Source: Halisarca cf. caerulea (lineage: Eukaryota; Porifera; Demospongiae; Chondrillida; Halisarcidae). From it: a stretch of 60,000 nt of DNA. A model generated the notes under the pieces. That model was not told the origin of the DNA and searched no databases. It was given only the letters and a program-made list of their open reading frames with translations. The position numbers were made by a program, and so were the translations under genes. The stretch spans positions 6,178,118 through 6,238,117 of the forward strand of contig CAUJGJ010000444.1 in the NCBI GenBank assembly GCA_963170055.1, given 5' to 3'. Shown piece by piece: positions 1 through 9,759 of this stretch (position 1 is its first letter; each line of letters begins with the position of its first letter).

Positions 1-285
1 GTGTATGGACATGAAGCAAAATATAATTTCCCATGCATGCTGTGCAAATAACACCATAGGTCATGTACTCTACACCAGGAGGGACTCCACACACTCTGTC
101 CTCTGTGGTTGAGATTACTATTAAGGTCATGCACTGTACACCAGGAGGGACTCCACACACTCTTTCCTCTGTGGTTGAGCTTATATTAAGGTCATGCGCT
201 GTACACCAGGAGGGACTCCACACACTCTGTCCTAGGGGTTATTTCAATGTTATTGATGCGATAAAAATACACTTAATGATAACTT
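1..285. repeat. Duplicated segment, copy 1, interrupted by a minisatellite
   Basis: Bases 1-57 and about 241-285 match, in order and nearly exactly, the uninterrupted stretch 4783-4882. In copy 1 about 185 bp of minisatellite lies between the two halves. The uninterrupted copy acts as an empty site. Confidence 0.85.
58..240. repeat. 65-bp minisatellite, about three units
   Basis: Units of 65-66 bp carry the core TACACCAGGAGGGACTCCAC at 71, 137 and 202, followed by CTCTGTCCTCTGTGGTTGAG. The same unit recurs at 845-1010. Reading frames across it are by-products of the repeat. Confidence 0.9.
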
Positions 286-324
286 TATAGAATGCCATCA
301 TGGTGGGGTTATCATGTAGTTAGC

Positions 325-540
325 CCTGTAACCATGAGGGACCGGGCTGTTGTTTACAAGTGATGTCTTTAACCTTGGGAATTATAGTTCAAATTAGTAA
401 TTACAATTGCAACTGTTACTGCAATTCAGCTTGGGAAATCAATAACACTGACAGACAACAATTCTCACACTTCCCCATTATGCTATAAAGGACAAAATTC
501 TGACAGTCCATTATGGTGGGGCTATTGTGTGGTTAGGGTT
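325..540. repeat. Diverged MITE-family copy
   Basis: This stretch shares long near-identical blocks with 2290-2450 and 2425-2640, for example TACAAGTGATGTCTTTAACC and the following TTGGGAATTATAGTTCAAAT. The family also resembles the inside of the inverted-repeat element at 3174-3386. I see no coding sequence. Confidence 0.7.
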
Positions 541-835
541 AGTGTCCCTCATGTCCAATAAGTGACCTCATGTCCAACCATCATCATGGTCAAGGCAAAG
601 GGACACTAGGGTTAAAATGTCCCTCATGTCCACTTAGTGTCCTTAAGTCCAACCATGATCATGGTCAAGGCAAAGGGACACTAGGGTCAAAGTGTCCCTC
701 ATGTCCAATTAATGTCCTCATGTCCATTCATTGATCATGGTCAAGGTAAAGGGACACTATGGTTAAAGTGTCCCTCATGTCCAATTAGTGTCCTTATATC
801 CAAACATGATCATGGTCAAAGAAAAGGGACATTCT
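541..835. repeat. 75-bp tandem repeat, four units
   Basis: TGTCCCTCATGTCC recurs at 543, 619, 693 and 769, a period of 74-76 bp. Each unit also carries CATGATCATGGTCAA and AAAGGGACACTA, so units can pair within themselves (GTGTCCCT with AGGGACAC). Confidence 0.9.
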
Positions 836-844
836 GTGAGTGTC

Positions 845-1010
845 CACACACTCTGTCCTCTGTGGTTGAGTTTGCTATTAAGGTCATGCGCTGTACACCA
901 GGAGGGACTCCACACACTGTCCTCTGTGTTTGAGCTAATATTAAGGTCATGCGCTGTACACCAGGAGGGACTCCACATACTCTGTCCTCTGTGGTTGAGC
1001 TTATAATGAA
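845..1010. repeat. Second block of the 65-bp minisatellite
   Basis: Two and a half units of the unit seen at 58-240, with a period of 63 bp here (TACACC at 894 and 957). It follows the 75-bp tandem repeat directly. Confidence 0.88.
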
Positions 1011-1417
1011 CATAGGACATGGAATAGACATGAGGGACACTTGTAATGAATGCTATTACGGCTATGCACATTTTACCAGGAAAATGTCATGTGTATCATG
1101 CTCATGTTTATTCAATGGAAACTCAATGGACAATCTCATATTGAATAGAAATCACACCTTATATCATACAAATCCAAAATATTACACACAAGCACATGCA
1201 TGAAAGCAAACACACATTTCCAGATATACTACACTTGAAAGTAGCTACAGTGTTTACATTATTCATGTTTTCATCATGTATAGTCTCCATTGCATCTTCA
1301 CCACCCCTGATACTTTGCTGAACACTGGCTCTTATCCTTGGTACACCTAAGAAAGACATGGTCAGATCAAAGTCCAGAGAACACAGCAGATTCAACAGGT
1401 TTAGTCATATTAATGCG

Positions 1418-2242
1418 TCACATATGTGTGCATAACATACTAGGCTGCACTGGATCCACAATACTAAATCCTTGTAATTGATGAAGATTTACATCTCTCG
1501 TTAGTGAAAAAGTAACCTCAGGTGCTTGATAGAATACTTTTAACTCATCGCACTTCTTTTGCACCAGATAGTTTACTTCTATCATCACATGCAGGATAGA
1601 GGCATCCCGAGAGGCAATAGTGGATGCCAAAATGGGCATCCACACTCCTTTGTCTGTGCCATCCTGATGATGTAGTTCCCTCGATTGATATCCTAACTGA
1701 GTGGCGTATGCAATGATGCAATTATTGTGCTCGCTCAAGAGGACCTCATCCAACACTCCAGCTCCTCTAGTGGTTACAATAGTTTCATAATCCTGCCAGG
1801 TCACAACTCCTCTGTCTTGTTTCTCCCCCCGACAAGCATCAATAAATAGCAACTTGAGCTTGTCAGCCAAATGTGGCCTTGTAGTCCCATGAAATTGCTC
1901 TAGGATGTCACGAATTGGCAATAGTCTTCCCTCCTGGGACACCAGCATCCCTTCTGCTCCATGGCCACAAAATGTGAAGCACAAAACCGGACTTTCCTTC
2001 TCCTCCACCAGAGACTCCAAGCATGCTATCAAACTAGCAAAGCCAAGGTTGGTTTGATGGGAAACGCTGAACCCAAGATTTCTGAAGGTAGTGACAATTT
2101 TCAGACTGTCCGGGATTGTTGCCCTGAGAGTTACGTATTTTGGCACTGAACATGTACTATAATCGTTTGCAACAACTAGAGCTGTCATAGAGGCCATTTC
2201 CACTGCGCACAACTTGAGATACTGCATATCTAGCTGAAGCAT
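1418..2242 (-). CDS. Caspase-like cysteine peptidase (C14 fold)
   Basis: A single open exon encodes about 274 residues. The order is that of a caspase domain: a TALVVANDYS first strand (about residue 20), NLGF followed by a conserved helix, CGHGAEGM with the catalytic-type His near residue 94, FIDACRGE with the Cys near residue 137, and CIIAYATQLGYQSRE, matching the small-subunit AYST.PGY..WR region. Caspases usually have QACRG, so DACRG is a variant. No CARD, death-effector or death domain is visible. ATG at 2242 is preceded by a stop in frame; an internal ATG at 2197 (MASMTALVV) would give a protein that is almost only the peptidase fold, and a TATA-like motif sits about 50 bp upstream of it. 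Target specificity (Asp versus basic) cannot be told. The family role is protein cleavage in cell death or signalling; here that is inferred from homology. Both sides are repeats. Confidence 0.75.
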   Translation of the reverse strand: MLQLDMQYLKLCAVEMASMTALVVANDYSTCSVPKYVTLRATIPDSLKIVTTFRNLGFSVSHQTNLGFASLIACLESLVEEKESPVLCFTFCGHGAEGMLVSQEGRLLPIRDILEQFHGTTRPHLADKLKLLFIDACRGEKQDRGVVTWQDYETIVTTRGAGVLDEVLLSEHNNCIIAYATQLGYQSRELHHQDGTDKGVWMPILASTIASRDASILHVMIEVNYLVQKKCDELKVFYQAPEVTFSLTRDVNLHQLQGFSIVDPVQPSMLCTHM

Positions 2243-2245
2243 CAC

Positions 2246-2252
2246 TTTTATA
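2246..2252 (-). promoter_or_regulatory. TATA-like motif upstream of the caspase-like gene
   Basis: The minus strand reads TATAAAA here, about 50 bp upstream of the ATG at 2197 and only a few bases from the ATG at 2242. If functional it favours the downstream start. This is a motif match only. Confidence 0.25.
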
Positions 2253-2289
2253 CCATTGCCATGTCAACAACTGTTACAGTTTCATGGCT

Positions 2290-2640
2290 TGGGAATGATA
2301 GTTCAAATCAGTATTCTGCTTTGGAAAACAATAACCCTTGATAGACAACAACAATTCTCACACTTCCCCATTATGCTATGAAGGACAAAGTTCTGAAAGT
2401 CCTTCATGGCGAGGTTATTGTGTAGTTAACCCTGTAACCAGGCTGTTGTTTACAAGTGATGTCTTTAACCTTGGGAATTATAGTTCAAATTATTAATTGA
2501 ATTGCAACTGTTATTGGAATTCTGCTTGGGTAAGCAATAACCCTAACAGACAACAACAATTCTCACACTTCCCAATATGCTATGAAGGACAAAACTCTGA
2601 CAGTCCATTATGGTGGGGGTATTGTGTGATTTGCTCACAT
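2290..2640. repeat. Two tandem diverged copies of the 325-540 repeat
   Basis: About 2290-2450 and 2425-2640 both repeat the sequence at 325-540, including ACAACAATTCTCACACTTCC and a GACAGTCCATTATGGTGGGG block. They lie just upstream of the caspase-like gene on its 5' side, and 325-540 lies on its 3' side. Confidence 0.75.
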
Positions 2641-2767
2641 GGCACCAGGAGAGACAGTAGTGAAAATAGTGAGGTTTTGGGTGATGGCTAAGGATGATAT
2701 AAGGGTTACAGGTTTAGTGGTGCAGTGTTTGGATTAGTTAGGGTAAGGGGTAAGTTTTGGGATTAAT

Positions 2768-2792
2768 GGGTTAGGGTTAGGGTTAGGGTTAG
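2768..2792. repeat. Short interstitial TTAGGG array
   Basis: Three full TTAGGG units plus partial units, with degenerate GGGTTA/GGGTAA sequence around them. This matches the animal telomere repeat, but it is far too short to be a telomere. Confidence 0.8.
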
Positions 2793-3173
2793 TTAAGTTT
2801 AGGGTTTAGAGTAGTTGCTGGCATTGGAGATACTGTACAATTAAATGACAGTCTGTCTTGATTCATACAGTGTAAACAACACCATTTTCCTGTCAATTTC
2901 AACGTCATTGCTGAGATGCTAGACTCTAAATGCTAGCCTTATTGAAAACAAATCCCCTTAATGGACATTCCGAAATTTAGCCCCTTATAGTATGATGAGG
3001 AAGAGTGTGTAAACTATTCATGGATTAAGTTGAATTCCCAAAAATCCTGCAATTACGCAGGTATGCTATGTCCGCAAACAGGGATAGATAATTGGACATT
3101 TTCATATCAATTATTGATCAATCAAGTTGAAGTCCCAAAAGGAATTGTGACTAATTCTTCAACCCAATCCCTG

Positions 3174-3386
3174 TTCCAACAGGGTTTACCATGAGGGACA
3201 ATGTTGTTGTTACCATGTTATGTCTTAAGTTTCAGTAATTATAGTTCAATTGGTAATTATAAATGCCTTATAACAATAATGAAAGGGATTTCAACTGAAT
3301 AGATTAGAACAGTTAATGTGAAATTGCCTAGATTGAAGACAACCTGTAAACAACAACACTGTCCCTCATGGTTAACCCTGTTGGAA
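3174..3386. mobile_element. MITE with ~40-bp terminal inverted repeats
   Basis: The left end TTCCAACAGGGTTTACCATG and the reverse complement of the right end, TTCCAACAGGGTTAACCATG, are nearly identical, and the match continues through GAGGGACA(A/G)TGTTGTTGTT. The element is about 213 bp and non-coding. Its interior resembles 340-400 and 2440-2500. Confidence 0.88.
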
Positions 3387-3774
3387 ATATGGCCAATTGC
3401 AAGGGGTTTTGTGTACATTACACAGGACTATCATTTGTTGTCCGGCATTAGTGTTACCAAATGCTGTGATTACAACTGAAGCACAACCATGACAGACACT
3501 GTTGTACAATCATAAGGTATCTCATGCCAACAGCTACTCTACCTTCAATCCTAACCCTAACCATAATTAATCCCAATACTTGTAATTCTTTAAAATGCCA
3601 CGAATATAAAATACCACGGGGATGGTGCCCCTCTGTCCCCCACGCCAAGATTGAATGTCATAGGCGACAATGCCCTTAGAAGCCATGGGGTACTATGCCC
3701 CGTATTAAGTTTGGGAACTGTTGTTTCTTGAATAGGACAATTGTTTAAATCAATCAAGTTGAAATCAAAAATAA

Positions 3775-3890
3775 TTGTTTTAAGGCATTTTTAATTACCA
3801 ATTTGAACTATAATTACCAAGATTTAAGACTTAACCGGTAAACAAAAACATAGCTTCTCATATTCAACTCAGATGAAACAGGGTTAGGTT
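3775..3890. repeat. Inverted relic of the 3174 MITE family
   Basis: Read on the minus strand this stretch follows the left half of the 3174 element (GTCTTAAATCTTGGTAATTA then TAGTTCAAATTGGTAATTA). The remaining 2640-3900 region is AT-rich, degenerate repeat sequence with no gene that I can support. Confidence 0.55.
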
Positions 3891-3930
3891 CAGACAATCA
3901 ACCTGAATGTCCATAACCCTAGCATTGAAA

Positions 3931-4317
3931 ATGGCAGACGAATCAAAAGTGCTGTATGGAAAGTGGTGAGTTCAACTTGGCTTTACTTCATTTGAAAAAT
4001 TCTTCAATAATACCAATCTCTTTCACAGGTTCCTTTGTACTGGAGACTTCACTGAAAATAAGTGTAGTTTTCACAAATTTGATGTGAATGTTTTTACGAA
4101 AGAGCACGGGAAAGTTTTATACTTCACGAGTCTACCATACTTCCACCAATTAGATGTACAAAGAGGTGCTTCAGTGCAGTGGATTTTAAAGGGTAACCAA
4201 AGACCCTTCATTAGAATCATTGCATTCCCTAACCTACACGAAATACATTATAAAGGACTAAAAAGCAATTTTGATGAGCACCATCCACTTTCTATTGTTT
4301 TTAATACTTTAGCTTAA
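3931..4317 (+). CDS. Small two-exon gene, unknown function (107 aa)
   Basis: Exon 1 is 3931-3965, starting ATGGCAGACGAATC, and ends at a GTGAGT donor. A 63-bp intron (3966-4028) ends CTTTCACAG. Exon 2 runs 4029-4317 to TAA. The splice joins TG and G into Trp, and both sides stay open. The predicted protein starts MADESKVLYGKWFLCTGDF, carries FHKFDVNVF and LYFTSLPYFHQLDV, and has no signal peptide, membrane segment or motif I recognise. Strict GT-AG borders, phase agreement and an ATG in good context support a real gene. It lies between MITE relics, so it could also be a captured fragment. Confidence 0.45.
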
Positions 4318-4654
4318 CATGTAATAAGCATGCGGTTGTTATTTAAGAGTATATACTTGTGAAATATTCTGCTGTTATTGTTATAGTACACTGGTTTTAT
4401 CTTTGTATCATACATCTTTTAATATTGTGATACATTGAGACTTAAATATGGCAATGTCATCAGTTTGTATTCAGATAACTAATCCTAATATGGTAGAAAG
4501 ATAAACACATGCACAAGTATATATAAAAGCAAACACTTGCAGATATATTGGATTTGAATGGTTGTGCACATTTTTGCTGCTGTAGGGTACTTAGGTTTAT
4601 GATGAATCTAAAACTGTAAAAGATGTACATAGGATTTACATAGCTAATCACAAC

Positions 4655-4729
4655 CTACTTCTTTTCAGAGAACACTGCTTCTAGTTTTTTGAACAAATCA
4701 TCCACACTTCTAGGTAAAGATGTCGCCAT
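4655..4729 (-). CDS. Possible first exon or short peptide (24 aa)
   Basis: The ATG at 4729 opens a 24-residue frame, MATSLPRSVDDLFKKLEAVF plus a short basic tail, ending at TAG. The amphipathic, charged composition looks protein-like. It could be a 5' exon, but I see no convincing donor before the stop. The duplicated segment 4783-4882 lies directly upstream. Confidence 0.22.
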   Translation of the reverse strand: MATSLPRSVDDLFKKLEAVFSEKK

Positions 4730-4782
4730 TTTGTTTATGACACTATGCACAATGCCAGGAGGGATGCAAGTCGCATTTATAG

Positions 4783-4882
4783 GGTGTATGGACATGAAGC
4801 AAAATATAATTTCCCATGCATGCAGTGCAAATAACACCATTTCAATGTTATTGATGCGATAAAAATACACTAATGATAACTT
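4783..4882. repeat. Duplicated segment, copy 2 (uninterrupted)
   Basis: Near-identical to 1-57 joined to 241-285, without the minisatellite. About 4.8 kb separates the copies, which flank the caspase-like gene and the two-exon gene. Bases 4318-4650 and 4883-5250 hold AT-rich sequence in which I see no gene. Confidence 0.85.
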
Positions 4883-5255
4883 AATCTGGACACCATATAG
4901 GATACCAGATCCAAAGGATAGAAGGAAGAAGGTGTATTGGGAGCAAGTTGTACCTCGAACATCTATTATGTTGTATTCATTTACTCTAATAGCATCTCAA
5001 GAAGATCACCACGAAACACCTAAAAGATGCATATCATAGACTCCGGGATGCTACCAACTGAATTTACTTTGCTATTGTAAATGTTTACTCAATTCTCTTG
5101 TAAACTCATTATGCTAAGGATTAACCATTTATTAATGAAATCTGACATCTTTCCAAATAATAAAACATAAAGTGGAATATTATGGCAAATGCAGATCCAA
5201 TAATACCAACATTTATCCATATTGGACAACAGAAATAAAATCTAATTTTCACATT

Positions 5256-5688
5256 TTATTTCTTATCATGTTTAATAATATTACGTAATATAGATGCAGA
5301 AATCTTTAGCAATGTCTTGTATGGCATCAAGGGATGGTATGAAGCGGCAGCCATTAATGTACATTGGTTTCTGTGGGGCTTAGTCACTATGTTTGGAGAG
5401 ATCAATCCTGTCCAATACCGCGTAATAGTGAAAGTAGTGTAGGGATATTGTTTGTTGGTCATGTGTTTGATGCCTCCTGTATACATTTTTGTCTATATTG
5501 TCCCCTACTAGCTTAAAGCGAAGCCATTTGGGTTGACAATGGCTTCTGTTACATATACTAATGGGTGAGAATGTTGGTGGTGTTACATCCATAGGTACTA
5601 CTGGCGTATCCTCGTATGTCAACATTTCTGTGTTCATTGGTGTCGATTGCATGCCACTGAATGTTGTCCCCCCACAAAGTGGTGTCAA
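5256..5688 (-). pseudogene. DUF6589-like protein fragment
   Basis: The minus frame 5688-5380 contains KLVGDNIDKNVYRRHQTHDQ and then SLHYFHYYAVLDRID. This resembles the conserved GDN-D...RH...SLHYFH.YAV.DR stretch that I associate with DUF6589-type eukaryotic proteins. It meets a stop after KHSD, yet the same frame reads on as INGCRFIPSLDAIQDIAKDF, which also fits the family. I therefore read the stop as a nonsense mutation. Family assignment is from memory of the motif. The biochemical function of DUF6589 is not known to me. Confidence 0.45.
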
Positions 5689-5798
5689 ATCTTCTTGTAC
5701 TGGTGTATTGACTACACCACTTGTGGAGCAGGAGAGATCATTACCGAGTAGGATTGGTCTATTTTTACGTGTATTGATTCAATGTACGAGAATGTATA

Positions 5799-6038
5799 TT
5801 AACCGATTATACGCTATTTTTATTACATCATGCGCACGCCTCATGGCCGAATTAATATTCACTGAAATAGATGCAAAAAGCCTACCCACGGTGAAGAGGA
5901 AAAATAATGGCAGAAGCTTGAAATAAGCGATATTTTTTTCTGCGGTTAAACAGCAGCACGAACAACTTAGCAGCGGCTTAGTTATTTGGCCATAACCTGC
6001 ATTACGCCATACGGCGTAATTGGCGTATAATCGGTTAA
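5799..6038. mobile_element. MITE, about 240 bp
   Basis: The left end TTAACCGATTATACGC (5799-5814) is the exact reverse complement of GCGTATAATCGGTTAA at 6023-6038. Non-coding. It lies about 40 bp from the Harbinger-1 left end. Confidence 0.75.
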
Positions 6039-6186
6039 CAGTACCTGGTGTGTCGCTGTCATGTATTGTAGTGTTCATAAGGCGTGTTCACACTGAATCC
6101 AGTTTGAATCCGGATCGAATCCGGATTGGACGCGATTGGATTCGATCCGGATCGAATCCTATTGCGATCACGTTCACATGTGTAAA

Positions 6187-7670
6187 ATGGTGGATTTTCA
6201 TGTGGTGTTGCTGGTGTTCGGTTTCCTTGTGTTTTTTCGCTTTTTGCGGACATTAAGGACCATGAGAAGACTTCGAGAAGACTCGGAACTTCAAGTGATG
6301 ATGTTGTATCTCACTGTTATGCAGAACCTGGGAAGAAGAAGCCAATTTCGGTAAGTGTGGCATATACGGTACCGTGATTTTGTTTTTGCTAATCTATTTC
6401 AATTTGTTGTCGTACAAATAGTGTTTCTAGCGGCTTCAATCCTCTCTAGTTGCTCTGTTATATGTATATTATCGATAGAAAAACGCACGTGGTCTCAGTT
6501 TGTGTAGTTTGCTACCTTTACCTGTGGTCTACCTACCCGTTTCCTCACATGTAGGAGGTACATTATGCTACACTCTTTATCACGGCCAGTGCCACGAAGG
6601 GTGTGGACTGTTTTGCGGAGCAGGGTGTGGTGGAATGCAATATCAAGAGGTGGCTACGAACATGAGTGGTGGAAACAGAACTTGAGGGTGGACAAGTCAA
6701 CTTTTGATTATATCTGCTGGCAGCTGAGACCACATATTGGACGACAGAACACTCCATTGCGACGGTGCATTGCAGTAGAAGAGAGAGTTGCAGTCACTCT
6801 GTGGAGACTAGCCACTAATGTGGAGTATCGTACCATCTCGCAACTGTTTGGAATAGGCCGGTCCATTGTTTGTGCCATTGTTCTCGATACTTGTCGAGCA
6901 CTAGAATCATTGCTTCAGCAGTACGTGTTCATGCCAACTGGGTCACAGATGAGGGCAAACGTAGATGCCTTTGAGGCCAGATGGGGTTTCCCACAAGTTG
7001 CAGGTGCCATTGATGGGACACATATTCCAATCCTTCGACCTGTTGGTGACAGTGCGATCGATTACTTTAACCGCAAGGGATTTTACTCTGTTGTCATGCA
7101 GGCCCTGGTGAACAATCGGGGTGTTTTTATGGACATTTGTGTGGGTTGGCCTGGCAAAGTCCATGATGCAAGGATTTTTTTATAAACTCATCTCTGTTTC
7201 GAAGAGGGCAAGCTGGTACTCTGCTCCCCAATTGGTCCAGAACCCTCTCGTCTGTGTCCGTTCCACTATGCATCCTTGGGGACCCTGCATATCCAGCGCT
7301 CCCATGGTTGATGAAGGCCTACCCTGAACACATAAACATGACAATCAGGCAGAGTCATTTCAACTACCGCCTCAGTCGTGCGAGGATGGTGGTTGAGAAT
7401 GCGTTTGGACGCCTAAAGGGGAGATGGCGATGTTTGCTGAAACGAAATGATTGCAGAGTAGACAATGTTATCACCATCACTACTGCATGTGTTGTTCTGC
7501 ATAATATATGCGAATTATGCAATGATGACTGCCTGGAGGAATGGAGAGTCGATGACAATGATTTTTCAATGTCAGGGCCAAGCGGTAGCAGTCAACCAAG
7601 CAGCAATCATGCGTATGCAAGTGCCACATCTATAAGGAATGCCATCGCAGAACACGTTGAGAACCACTAA
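6187..7670 (+). pseudogene. Harbinger-1 transposase (DDE), one frameshift
   Basis: Exon 1 is 6187-6350 (ATG to a GTAAGT donor); intron 6351-6554; exon 2 starts 6555 and restores the frame (CG plus G). Family landmarks are VAVTLWRLATNVEYRTISQL (HTH-like), GAIDGTHIPI, NRKGFYSVVMQALV, GWPGKVHDARIF, LGDPAYP and VVENAFGRLKGRWRCLLKRN, which supply the acidic residues expected of this DDE family. The protein would be about 425 aa, normal for the family. The frame breaks in the run of seven T at 7175-7181, right after ARIF, then continues in another frame through NSSLF to the stop. This could be real decay or a sequencing error in the homopolymer. The enzyme would cut and paste Harbinger DNA in the nucleus. 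Confidence 0.9.
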
Positions 7671-7789
7671 AATATATTCTGGTTAATACCATTTTGTTTA
7701 ATATTAACATTTAATAAAAGTTACGAATACTGTTTAGTGTTTGATATTGTTAAAATTGAGTTTGTGTAAGGTCTTGGCCCAAATATCAG

Positions 7790-9171
7790 TCAGTCTGATA
7801 CGTCGGAATCCTCCTTGGCAGGGTTTTTGTACCAGCCAGGCTGCTGGTGGTGGGTACTTGAGGAATTTAGTGTGTCGGGGGGGGGGGATTGTGGCATCAC
7901 CGGTGGCATATAATAATATGCTGGGTTTGGCGAGTTCGTTTGCAGCAAAGGTCCCATGATTGCCTGAAAAGTCTGCATCAGCATTTTATTCATATTTGCC
8001 TCATGTTTGCGGTCTTGCTCCCGTGCCTGTAATTGCATTTGCATCATTGCCTGCATGCTCTCTTGTTGCACTTTGATTGCTTTGTCCTCCATTTCCTGCA
8101 ACATGGCAATCTCTTCCGCTTTTCGTTGTTTACCTACAATGGGATTTAAATGTGACTTTATTGCAAAGCAAGCACTGAAACAATTTTGCTACACATGCGC
8201 CTTTGGATTTAACATCCTGGCTTGGCCTCTTCCGGTAACCCAACCCTTTGAGAAGTGATGTTTTACGTGCAGTGGCTTCTGCATAATAGATGAAGAAGAT
8301 GGATGCAAACAATATTATATATATATATAGAACAGCTTGCTACATATGGTGACAGTATATATGTACTTACTTTGTGTCAAACTGGTGCTTCCAAGCTTCT
8401 TCTTGGCACACTTGCTGCTGGTCCCAGAGACGTTGCTCAAGTTGCTGCCGGCAGTAGGTACCACAATTGCACTGGTGGTGGTGGTTACAGTGCTAGTGGT
8501 AGGTGCCACAGTTGAGCTGATGGTGGTGGTAGTCTCCGAACAGGAGCTGGTGATACTAGCAGTGCTTTCACCCGCACTTCGGTCAGGTGAATCTGTGAAA
8601 CAATCATTAGGCAGATGAAGTAACACTTTCACAATAAAAATTACAGCTACAGAAATGTGTTGATTACCTGTAGATATCCCAAGAGTTCCACCTTCAGGAG
8701 AATGTGACAACTCTTCTGAAGATCCTTCATTGTCATCATCTTTTGGTGCTGAGGAATAAAACAGTACACAGTAATAAATCTGCTGCAGCATATCAGACAT
8801 TAGAAAACACTACTCACCTTCTTCATTCAATGGATTTACCCCACTATCCATTACCCTTGGGGGTTCTGTGGCCGCTCTTGTACCCAGAATGTTGTCCAAT
8901 TCATCAAAGTACGGAAACGTGTTCTCCCCGCCGCTGCCACTCTTCTTCAAGGCGTCCTTGACCTTGCGGTACTTTGCAGTCAAGTTTTTATTTTTGTTTT
9001 GCATTGTTCCACGGTTTTACCTCTGTATCCCATACTATGTAGGCTGTCGCTAATTTTCGTCCACAAAGGAGTCTCGCTTTTCCCGCTTTTCAACTTTCTT
9101 TGGACGTGCTCGTCGCTCCAGAGTTCAATGAGGGCCTTGGTAGCTTCTTCGCTCCACTCGCAGCTCGCCAT
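7790..9171 (-). pseudogene. Harbinger-1 Myb/SANT-like accessory gene, frameshifted
   Basis: ATG at 9171 starts MASCEWSEEATKALIELWSD, a trihelix/SANT-type DNA-binding start, with LWTKISDSLHSMGYRGKTVE following. In the A-rich run at about 8985-8989 one base is missing: the frame stops at KTKIKT, while LTAKYRKVKDALKKSG continues in the next frame as the family expects. Likely exons: 9171-8817 (donor GTGAGT), 8749-8669, about 8593-8370 (Ser/Thr-rich), possibly 8295-8205, and 8133-7790 with an IAMLQEMEDKAIKVQQ coiled coil and acidic KEDSDVSD end. In Harbinger elements this partner helps bring the transposase to the nucleus and to DNA. The middle exon borders are uncertain. Confidence 0.75.
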
Positions 9172-9431
9172 GACGATGAAATAAGACAAACGAACAATAG
9201 GCAGAGCATTACAGGTGCCAAGCGATTTACACCTGAACTCGTAAACGTGCGTGCAGCCATTTTTGTGTCATGTGGTTTCACTCAATCCGGATTGAATCCA
9301 GATTGAATCCACCTCGGCAGGTGGATTGGCCAACTGGATCGGATCGGGATCGGATCGAGAAAAAACACCAGTGTGAACAGGATTCGATCTGGATCGAATC
9401 CGGATCGGAGCCTAGTGTGAACACGCCTATA

Positions 9432-9704
9432 GACCAGCTACTCAGGCTTTGCAGCAGTTGTTCTGACCTATCCAGTGAGCAGATGTTAACAGTAGTAAAC
9501 AGTAATTTGCAGACCAGTTATAAATACATATGTAAGACGTGCCAGGATGATTTGAATACTTGGGAGAGGTTAAAAGTTGCAGCTATGACAAAGGAAGAAC
9601 AGATTATAGGGAAGATGAATGCCCTCCAGACATCACACTTGGCAAATACTACCGGGATATGCAGACCTCCTGCTGCTCTTCCTTGCAATTTGATACCAAA
9701 ATAG
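9432..9704 (+). CDS. Possible exon with paired CxxC motifs
   Basis: The frame directly right of Harbinger-1 reads LLRLCSSCSDLSSEQMLTVV and later YKYICKTCQDDLNTWERL, two CxxC pairs spaced like a small zinc-binding module. It stops at 9704. It could be the N-terminal exon of the DUF6589-like gene further right, with Harbinger-1 inserted at or in it. I see no clean splice donor, so this is tentative. Confidence 0.35.
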   Translation, partial: DQLLRLCSSCSDLSSEQMLTVVNSNLQTSYKYICKTCQDDLNTWERLKVAAMTKEEQIIGKMNALQTSHLANTTGICRPPAALPCNLIPK

Positions 9705-9759
9705 CTCAAACCTCTACCCAATACATCACCCGAAGTCATGGTACGTAGGTTGGATAATA

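Larger units (their letters stand above)
6080..9428. mobile_element. PIF/Harbinger element 1, complete ends
   Basis: Terminal inverted repeats AGGCGTGTTCACACT (6080) and AGTGTGAACACGCCT (ending 9428) are perfect over 15 bp. Arrays of ATCCGGATCGAATCC-type subrepeats lie just inside both ends. ATA flanks both sides (6077-6079, 9429-9431), matching the 3-bp target duplication of the superfamily. The 3349-bp element has the usual two genes: transposase (plus) and a Myb/SANT-like accessory protein (minus), arranged convergently. Both carry homopolymer frameshifts. Confidence 0.93.

Noticed and set aside
541..1010. Possible CRISPR array from regularly spaced repeats
   Set aside because: Whole units are repeated with no unique spacers, and the genome is eukaryotic.
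5561..5926. 121-codon plus-strand frame
   Set aside because: It overlaps the DUF6589-like minus frame and runs into a MITE; the composition does not look coding.
6059..6354. Short frames over the Harbinger-1 left end as genes
   Set aside because: They read through the ATCCGGATC subrepeats; only the frame from 6187 splices into the transposase.
7241..7670. Second transposase gene starting inside Harbinger-1
   Set aside because: It is the C-terminal half of the same transposase after a homopolymer frameshift.
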